Below, piece by piece: positions 56,191 to 64,000 of a stretch of DNA of 64,000 nt (positions are counted from its first letter, which is position 1; each line of letters begins with the position of its first letter). The notes below the pieces were generated by a model that had not been told where the DNA came from, did no database searches, and was given only the letters and a program-made list of their open reading frames with translations. Source of the DNA: Brasenia schreberi (Eukaryota; Streptophyta; Magnoliopsida; Nymphaeales; Cabombaceae); assembly GCA_036023115.1 (NCBI GenBank), contig JAYKKT010000061.1, positions 12,381,001 through 12,445,000 on the forward strand, read 5' to 3'. The translations under genes were made by a program, and so were the position numbers.

Positions 56191-57360
56191 TTGAAGCCTT
56201 CAGTGACTCCTTAGTAGGTATGCTGATTTTGAAAAAAAGGAGAGAGAAGTATTAAAATAGTACCGAAAATTTTTCAGCATAAAGTTTTTATAAAAAAAGG
56301 GGAGAAGGAGAAAATACAAAAGAGGAAGTTATTTCTTCAGTCTTTGGGTTGAGGCAAACAACAGTCAAAAGTCACCCATCAAAGGTGACCTTAGGCAGGT
56401 CGCGGGCCTGAAACTTTACAAATGACACGAACGACATTAAGGCCAGAAAAGAAGAGTAAAAAGAAAAAGAGAAAAGAAGATCATGCTGCAAGGGTACTCA
56501 ACTGACCCTCCCCTCTCTTCCTCTCTATTTTTCTTTCTCTTTGTAATAATCGAAGAGGATGAAGAGAAGGAGCAGAGGTCATGCAAGAAGAAGAAGAGAA
56601 GAAACAAAGGTCAGAGAAGTAGAAAAAGAGGAGGAGCGGAGGCCTCCTGCTCCCCCTCTGAGTTTCTTTCTCTCCCTCTCTTTCTCCTTATTTAAACACC
56701 CGAGTTTCTACAAAATCGCGGGTGGCAAAACCGTTAATTTTGCAAAACCGTCATTTTCGGAGCCAAAATACTATTTTACCCCGATATGTAAATCAAAACT
56801 ATGAAATACCATGAGATAAAATTATTGAAATATCTAGATATTTTGATATAAAAAGACTCATTTACCCTTATATAAGTGAAAAGTTTTTTCTGCCCTCTGA
56901 TAGTTTGTAAAATTATGAAAAATCAGGATGTGGTTTTACTATTTTGTCTAGTTAATTTTAGAATTTATATTCAGGTGATTTTATGGAAATGACCTTCATT
57001 GTTTGACATATTATCCGTTATGCCACTTGAGAAAAGTGCATGTTTGCCCTTGTACTTTCTGAGAAATACCATGAATAATCTTTTTACTATTATGTTCTTG
57101 ATTTTATGATATTTCACAAAGGTACCTGTCTATTAAATAAATTGCACTACAATGCTTGAAAATATTTATAGATCAATACTTAGAATTTATGGATGTTGCA
57201 TTTAGGTGTCTTGCTATTTTGTGTTATTGATTCTTTATGAAATGTCTTATGTCAATTCATCTGATGTATGTTTTATATCTTTTTATCTAAAAATATACAA
57301 ACCCCTACTTATTGTCTCTGCCAAATTATTAAAAATGATTTCTAGAATTTGTGTTTGAAT
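56191..57360 (+). other. Copia-4 leader
   Basis: No coding. A strongly purine-rich stretch (about 56440-56650, many GAA/GAG runs) is followed by AT-rich DNA. Open frames here are by-products of the purine runs. Confidence 0.6.
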
Positions 57361-57369
57361 TGGTAAAGA

Positions 57370-58150
57370 CGGAAAAGTTAAATGGCCTAAATTTTCAAAC
57401 ATGAAAAAGAAGAATCTCATTAGCCTTAAGTTTAGGAGGAGTTGATTATGTACTTAAGGAAACAGTTTTATCCCCTACTCTAGTTGCAACAGATGAAGAA
57501 AAAGACCAGTATAAGACATTTTTAAGAGATGATATTATAGCAATAACCATAATGTTAACATATATAGAAGATAACATGATTAGGATCTTTGAAGAATATG
57601 AGTCTACTAAAGAATTATTTGACTTTTTGACCATAAAACATGATACTATAACTAAGCTATATGCATCTACAACTACTCCTTCAAAAATATAATTCTTATA
57701 AAATGAAAGAAGGTAATAATGTATTTGAACATGTTAACCAAATGTTGGTAATGGCTTGGGATTTGGTTGTAGCGGAGTCAGTCATTCCTAAACCAATGTA
57801 GATATCCACGATTCTAAACAGTCTACTCATTACTAAAACATGATAACCACAACACTTAGACTTTGACCAGATTTTACACTTTCTGGACTCTTATTAAAAC
57901 TAGCAATTGAAAAAGAACATATGAATAAAAACAAAAGAAAGAGATTGCTAGTTGCTCAACATGTCTTAGGGTCTAACTCTAAAAACAACCAAGATAAGAA
58001 AAATCAAATAATAAATTTGGTAATAATAAAAGATAAGGTAGTAAAAACTTTAAGAAACCGCAAGAATCTGCTTCTTCCGTAAAGTACTTCAACTATGGCA
58101 AGATGGGATATTACAAAAAGGATTGTCGCAAAAAAGAAGAACAATCCTGA
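57370..58150 (+). pseudogene. Copia-4 gag
   Basis: Begins KLNGLNFQT, then a stop where the family has Trp. Later blocks are in the UBN2-type gag order: DEEKDQYKTFLRDDIIAI, YESTKELFDFLTIKHDT, YKMKEGNNVFEHVNQMLVMA, KLAIEKEHMNKNKRKRLLVA, and a zinc knuckle remnant KYFNYGKMGYYKKDCRKKEE in which two of three Cys are now Tyr or Asn neighbours. Many stops. Confidence 0.78.
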
Positions 58151-58639
58151 GAACAATCAACGATGTAACTCAATAAAGAAGTAAGACATAATCTACATCA
58201 TTTCTGAGTACCTCTATATGGACTACCCGATGCTTAGTTGGTGAATCAACTCAAGATCGACCTGACATATTTCAGAAAGTAAAGAAGGAGCAATGAATAT
58301 GAAGTAATACAAATCTAGTGAGCATCAGGTTTATATGGAGAATAATACCGTTTTTGATGTTCTTGGAGTTGTGTCATTCAAGATTTTTCTATAAGGCACA
58401 CTAATTGTACTTACTGATGTATTAATTGTGCCCATTATTAGGCGCAGTCTTCTATCAGTCCCTGCCCAGGTAAAGAAAGGGTTTGAGGTCAGGTTTGTCC
58501 CTCGTAAAGTCACTTGAGAAAAGCATGGCAAGATAGCTTTTTTTGGTTTATTTGATGTTAAGCATGAATTGTTTAAACTCAATGTAAATGAAAATGAAAG
58601 TTCTTCTTCTGCTTATATTAATAATGTCTATGTGATTGA

Positions 58640-59185
58640 TGTGAATATATAGCATAAATGGTTGGGTCATATAAGTTTAAATAAGTTCAAAAAATTAACC
58701 AATTTTAATTTATTGCCTAACTTTTATGAAAATACTTTTTAGTGTATAAAAAAATGACTAGAAAATCATTTTCTAAAAAAATAATTAGGGTAACAACACT
58801 ATTAGAGATTATTCACACTAAAATCTAAGTCACTTGAAGCGTTCAAACAATATAAGGAAGAAGTTGAGAACCAATTGGGGTATTTAAAGTCTTAAGATCG
58901 AATAGAGGCGAAGAGTATATCTCTACAGAATTCTGCAATGACTTTGGTATTGTGAAGCAAGATATAATGCCTAGGACACCAAAGCAAAATTTTGTAACTG
59001 AAAGATATAACATGACCTTACTAAACATGACCTTACTAAACATGACAAAGTTCATGTTAATAGATCTCTTTCTACCAAGGATATTTTGGGGAGAAACGGT
59101 AAGTACAACTGTGTATATACTCAACAGAGTATCATGTAAAACTATATTCTTTACATCATATGAGATATGGTTTGGAAGAAAATAA
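58640..59185 (+). pseudogene. Copia-4 integrase
   Basis: Pre-integrase HKWLGHISLNKFKKL near 58655; core blocks VLRSNRGEEYISTEFCNDFG near 58890 and PKQNFVTERYNMTLLNMT near 58985. The second catalytic Asp is replaced by Asn (codon 58901-58903), while Glu in TERYN is kept. A 15-bp tandem duplication (59012-59041) repeats MTLLN. The carboxyl end runs FWGETVSTTVYILNRVS to a stop at about 59185. Confidence 0.82.
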
Positions 59186-59449
59186 AACCTAAGTCATCTA
59201 AAGAGATGGAAATTTATCGCTCATATGAAGATCCTTTAAATGCATATTTATTGGATATCCTAAAGGATCTAAAGGATATTGGTTTTATCATAAGAACCAT
59301 GAACTGATAGAAAGCAAGGATGTTAAATTATTATAGGATACTAAGAATGATATTCTTAAAAATGGTGATGAGTATGTTGACAATCTAGTATATCTACATC
59401 AATCATCATTTGAACCCACAAATGACTTTTTGATTAAATTGAAACTTTA

Positions 59450-60594
59450 AGTAGACTCAAAAGAACTTGGATCACATTGTCTTACTTAAAGGATTATCAC
59501 ACTTACCTTTTAGAGGAAATGTGTAATTCAATATAGGTTAAAAAATCCCTATATAGCCTTAAACAATTACCTCGTCAATAGTATTTGACTTTTCAAAATG
59601 TCATTATTAAACTTAGGTTTGTGGCTAATGAACTTGATTACTTTATATATGTTTGAAACAGTGGGAGTGACTTTGTTATCTTATCATTATATGTTGATGG
59701 CATATTATTGACTGGAAATGATAATGAGATGATTATGAAAACCAATTCTTGGTTAAACTCAAGGTTTGAAATGAAGGATATGGGGAATCATCTTATATCC
59801 TAGGTATAGAGATTTTTCAAGATAGATAATCTAAACTTCTATGTCTAAGTCACGAGAGAGATATTGATTATATCCTCAAGAAGTTTTAAATAGGTGAATG
59901 TAAGTATGCATCTATCCCTGTTACAAAAAGGGTCAAATTGAGTTAGGTTGATTGTCTTGATGAAGGATATAATAAGCCTAATGTTCCTTATGCATAAGTT
60001 GTGGGTAGCTTGATATATATTATGTTATGTAGAAGACCTAATACCAATTTTGTTGTTGGTCTTGTAAGTAGATTTCAAAGTAATCCTACATGGCGGTGTT
60101 GGATAGCTGTGAAAAGGATTCCAAGATATATCAAAGGAACAAAAGACTTTAAACTTTGCTTTCAACTAGGTGAACTGAAAGTGATAGGATACTCAAATGT
60201 TGACTTTGATAGGAGCAAAGATGACACTAAACCAAACTCTAGCCAAATATTTTTATTTGGAGGTGGAGTAGTTTTTTGAGCTTACAAGAAAAAAGGTTGT
60301 GTAGCATTGCAAATACAAAAAGTTGAGTATATTGTTTACAGTATAGTTGTCATTTGGATAAGTCGCTTCAAACGTGATTTGAAGTTTGACATAATTTACG
60401 AGTCAGTTGTCAATTATTGTGACAACAATGCAACAATTACTCTTATTAAGAGTGCAGTTGATAGCTCAAGAAGCAAATATATAATGGTTAAATATCACTT
60501 TGTTGATGATATGCTCAAAATAAATGAAATAACTATATGTTATATGCCAACTGATGATACGGTGGCTGACCCCTTAACAAAAGGTATCTCATAA
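59450..60594 (+). pseudogene. Copia-4 reverse transcriptase and RNase H
   Basis: The RT catalytic box reads YVDG (59690-59701) instead of YVDD, followed by ILLTGNDNEM. RNase H side: VGSLIYIMLCRRPNTNFVVG (60001 on), VKRIPRYIKGTKDFKL, a stop at 60279, QKVEYIVYSIVVIWI, YCDNNATITLIKSAVDSSRS, and the end MPTDDTVADPLTKGIS with a stop at 60594. Loss of the second catalytic Asp alone would kill polymerase activity. Confidence 0.85.
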
Positions 60595-60841
60595 GAACTT
60601 TTTCTAAACATGTAACCTAGATAGGTAACTAGATATTGATTGTGGAAAAACTACATAACAAATAAAAATTGCAATTTACTTACAACTAGATAAATGATAC
60701 AACTTGGTAAACTCTAAAATAGTGAGAGGTAAAACGAGTGTATCACAGGTTCGCTCTAGTGGCCAAGTGGAGATGTAAGTAGTTGGTGGCCACTATTGAC
60801 CCCAATACTGACGTCAACCATGAAATACTGAAAGAAAGGCC

Positions 60842-61248
60842 TTCTTCTCGAATTTCATGAGTTGCTTTTTGAAAAAGGTAAACTTTATTTGAAAATTGTT
60901 TTGCTTTTGAAAAGTCTTAGGCATCTGTCGCATGAACATAGAATGACTTTTTTAAAAGAAAAACTAATAGAGGAAAACTCGAAAAAAGAAAAAGTGAGAT
61001 ATATATATACAACAAAACAATACATAAAGTGTGAAAAAGCACGTGTTGCCATTTTCTTGAGAAAAAAGCATATGCGAGTAACTTTATACCTCGTCTCTCT
61101 TTCTTTTCCTTATCTCTTCTATGCTCAAACACTAAAACCCTCTGCAAACGGGTAGAGAACCGTTGACGGCATCACAGCAGGTGACACGTAACAGTTGATC
61201 GCATCAGAGAACCATTGACTGCATCACAGCATGCCGCCGGCTCCATCA
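60842..61248 (+). repeat. Copia-4 3' LTR
   Basis: About 407 bp, preceded by the purine run tgaaagaaagg. Near its end gagaaccrttgac and gcatcacagca are each repeated twice, explaining the extra length. Confidence 0.78.
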
Positions 61249-61329
61249 ACTTTTACCGGAGCCCCAGCAATCCTTTAAAAGGCCTTTCAATATAGAAGAG
61301 AGTGTCATTTGGCTGGCCAAAGTATTCAG

Positions 61330-61855
61330 ATATAAATCATGGAGCTCGAAGTGATCGACTTCTCCTTGTTTCATCTAAAGCTGAGAGGAATTGTCCTGGG
61401 TCGGCGAACCAGATGCATATCACGGGGCAATGGAAACAGTTCTTAGGCTTCTCAAACTTCATTTCCGTCCCTTTCCAAGGAAAAAAGGTACCACCAACCA
61501 TCGCTGACATAGAGCGGTATAATACAAGTTGATCTATTTCATTGTGTTGCTAAGCATATTGGTTTTCACACTCTGATGGTTCTGTTTCGGCCCATAGAAT
61601 TCACTGTGGAGCCGACTTTTGATGATGGATTAACTGTTGGAGTTAAATGGCACTTCGGTTAGTGTGTCTGAGAAATTCTCTCTTGTTATATCGAATTGGA
61701 TTTAATTTACCAGTTAGATCTTATGCAGTGGCTGTGTGCAGAATGGGAGAACATTCCCTTTGGAAAGGGATACGCGATCCTTACGTGCGATGGCCAAGCA
61801 TACATCAAGTCTTCTTCTGTAAATGCTTTACCTACATCTGCTGAAGAATGAGTCG
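61330..61855 (+). pseudogene. Decayed plant gene fragment (possibly NTF2-like fold protein)
   Basis: Coding-like blocks appear in order with frame changes: MELEVIDFSLFHLKLRGIVL (61339 on), FQGKKVPPTIADIERYNTS (61476-61532), then after a one-base shift HCVAKHIGFHTLMVLFRPI and EFTVEPTFDDGLTVGVKWHF (to about 61655). After an intron-like gap with a gtgtgcag acceptor comes EWENIPFGKGYAIL (61744 on), ending in a stop near 61850. The tone matches a conserved plant protein I associate, from memory only, with an NTF2-like fold. At least one frameshift, so probably a pseudogene or 3' gene remnant. Confidence 0.5.
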
Positions 61856-62089
61856 AGTTAGCCGAGGTGAGCATGTTCAGATTCAGCTCGTTGCGCTTGT
61901 GGTCGGCTCATTCTCGGCTTATCTAAGATGATCCTAGCTGAGGCGGCAACATGAGCAGTTCTTTGAACTCGATCACACACAAACACACTTGTTATAGAAT
62001 TTCATTTAATCTTACTTGATCTAAAAGTTTAGCCTTTCGATGCAATCATTATTAATTGTTTAAATAGAACTCTTAGGAGATAATAGCGT

Positions 62090-62092
<3 letters not shown>

Positions 62093-62150
<58 letters not shown>
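62093..62150. repeat. (TA)n microsatellite
   Basis: About 29 TA units. Confidence 0.97.
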
Positions 62151-62154
<4 letters not shown>

Positions 62155-62161
62155 AAAAGCA

Positions 62162-62301
62162 CAGTGATGGATCCAGAAATCTGTAGGGGGTGAGGCAAAT
62201 ACGTCATGAGGCTGTTTAAGGTGGGGATAAACTATACATTCACTTTTTGAATTTTGGGTGGGGCGACCACCCAATCTTGGCTCAATCTAGATCCGCCACT
62301 G
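62162..62301. mobile_element. 140-bp MITE between two (TA)n tracts
   Basis: Ends CAGTGATGGATCCAGAAA (left) and, read inward, CAGTGGCGGATCTAGATTG (right), an imperfect terminal inverted repeat of about 18 bp. No coding. It is bracketed by the TA runs at 62093-62150 and 62311-62385; no target duplication is resolvable in such sequence. Confidence 0.65.
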
Positions 62302-62307
62302 CACATG

Positions 62308-62310
<3 letters not shown>

Positions 62311-62385
<75 letters not shown>
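62311..62385. repeat. (TA)n microsatellite
   Basis: About 37 TA units. Confidence 0.97.
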
Positions 62386-62388
<3 letters not shown>

Positions 62389-62941
62389 GAAGAGAGAGAA
62401 GCTGGGCAAGAGCGTAACTGAGTCGAGCTACTTTTCCTCATATGCTTCCAACACTAAGCGATGTTGAGCTCGGACATATGATAATCCAAATTCGTTTACC
62501 TGGTTTTTGTAACTAAAACAGGATCCAGTTAACAATCAGGTTGGCTTCAATATTGAATACTTTGGATCTGGATCTGATCCACATCCACAGTCTGCCTGTT
62601 AATCTATATATAATTGCTTTATTTGCATATGAAACGAAACCCAATCAGTTAGAAATACGAGTTGGATTCCGTATTCAAATGTATCACCGGAATCAGCACT
62701 CTATCGAAACCCTGATTGTGCCCAACCCAGTCATGTAGGATTCAGTTTTGCTAGGATCCAACACGAATCCAGCTGCATTGACATCATATTCCTAGATATT
62801 TTCTAGTATGGGGCATTTCTTGAACACCTTAAGCTTGCTTTTTACTCAAACAGATCGAAACTGGAAAATGATGATGTAATGCTTTTTATTTTGCATTTGA
62901 GAGCCATACATTATAGTTTACATAAAGAGTGGATTAATCCA

Positions 62942-63126
62942 CCAACTCTTTGGTTGGTTCAAGTGGTTTGGCACTTGTTCCCCTTAAGCAAGGTCTAGAG
63001 TTCAAATTCTATCAATGGAGAAAACCAGCGTAGGGAGAGCCTTACCCCCATAGTGAACCGACCTCGCTCGAACCAGAGTAGTCAAGGTCCTTCGGCTTTT
63101 GGATGCTGGTGGTTAACCAAAAAAAG
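62942..63126 (+). mobile_element. tRNA-derived SINE, complete
   Basis: 185 bp with a 16-bp target duplication, agagtggattaatcca (62926-62941) and agagtggattaaacca (63127-63142), one mismatch. Box A-like TTGGTTCAAGTGGTTTGG, box B AGAGTTCAAATTC about 35 bases on, a body ending GTCCTTCGGCTTTTGGATGC, and the tail AACCAAAAAAAG. Transcribed by RNA polymerase III when active and moved by LINE enzymes. Unlike the RTE-derived copy at 33490, its tail is A-rich. Confidence 0.88.
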
Positions 63127-63328
63127 AGAGTGGATTAAACCAATATTCTACTAATAGGCGGTGCTCCCTGTAAGCCAGGGGCCAGGATCCTATTTTATAA
63201 GTTTTATCTTGGTTTAAATCTATCCCACAAACTTCTGCTCTCAGAACTCTATAAAAAAATATATGAATCTTAGAGGAAAAAAAGGGAATTGGACCAGCTA
63301 ATTACCAACATTGATGAAGGTCTGAACT

Positions 63329-63967
<639 letters not shown>

Positions 63968-63969
63968 CG

Positions 63970-64000
<31 letters not shown>
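63968..64000. repeat. (CT)n(TA)n microsatellite, cut by the window end
   Basis: About ten CT units and then TA units running off the end, the same composite type as 63330-63474. Confidence 0.95.

Larger units (their letters stand above)
55821..61248 (+). mobile_element. Copia-4: decayed LTR retrotransposon of a different copia lineage
   Basis: Plus-strand element of about 5.4 kb with LTRs at 55821-56173 and 60842-61248 (starting ttctcttctcgaatttc and ttcttctcgaatttc, both ending ggctccatca), a primer site, and gag to RNase H order. The LTRs differ in many places, and the right one has about 75 extra bases of short duplications near its end. No convincing target duplication remains. Catalytic residues are mutated and the frames are full of stops; it is an old, dead copy. 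Confidence 0.88.

Noticed and set aside
56483..56804. Lys/Arg/Glu-rich frames in the Copia-4 leader
   Set aside because: Products of GAA/GAG/AGA-rich leader sequence, overlapping in several frames.
62029..62441. Open frames made of repeated Ile-Tyr near the TA tracts
   Set aside because: They are translations of (TA)n microsatellite; the same holds for 63289-63543 and 48985-49266.

Overview
The window is AT-rich plant nuclear DNA, almost certainly from a flowering plant. It holds Ty1/copia retrotransposons primed from initiator-Met tRNA, RTE-type LINEs, two hAT transposon families with BED zinc fingers and 8-bp target duplications, tRNA-derived SINEs, MITEs and long (CT)n/(TA)n microsatellites. 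I cannot place the lineage further. Nothing is bacterial: there are no operons and no CRISPR array. Every transposon coding region I checked is broken by stops, frameshifts or lost catalytic residues, so this is a repeat-rich intergenic block with very few host-gene traces.

Layout. 1-420 is unassigned. 421-13694 is one minus-strand RTE LINE (LINE-1) split by a hAT-A element (1971-3093), a complete minus-strand copia (Copia-1, 3871-9404) and a gag-less plus-strand copia (Copia-2, 10046-13573). Its 5' end abuts an older copia fragment with an internal inversion (13695-15720). Then come an unidentified stretch with a 53-bp minisatellite (15721-16735), Copia-3 (16736-21302), and a hAT-B element with a transposase pseudogene (21575-25302). 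From about 25650 to 38188 is a deep nest. LINE-2 was hit by hAT-B2 (28958-29674) and by hAT-A2 (30737-38070). hAT-A2 was hit by LINE-3 (31080-34613), which carries a SINE-like copy of its own two ends (33490-33674), and by hAT-B3 (34998-35668), which carries a captured RNA-recognition-motif gene fragment. Most of these insertions are proved by exact or near-exact target-site duplications, so their order can be read directly.

The right half (about 40-64 kb) is quieter. It has a last exon of a HECT ubiquitin ligase (41163-41426), a short open gene with a TATA box (50123-50416, minus), MITEs, SINEs and microsatellites, a dead plus-strand copia (Copia-4, 55821-61248), and a decayed gene fragment at about 61330-61855.

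The most interesting items are the Pack-hAT (RRM fragment in hAT-B3, with the empty site visible in hAT-B2), the short retroelements built from the 5' and 3' ends of the local RTE LINE, and a chimeric retro-insertion carrying a 44-codon open fragment of an unknown gene (25942-26283). I did not find evidence of a wholly new molecular system.
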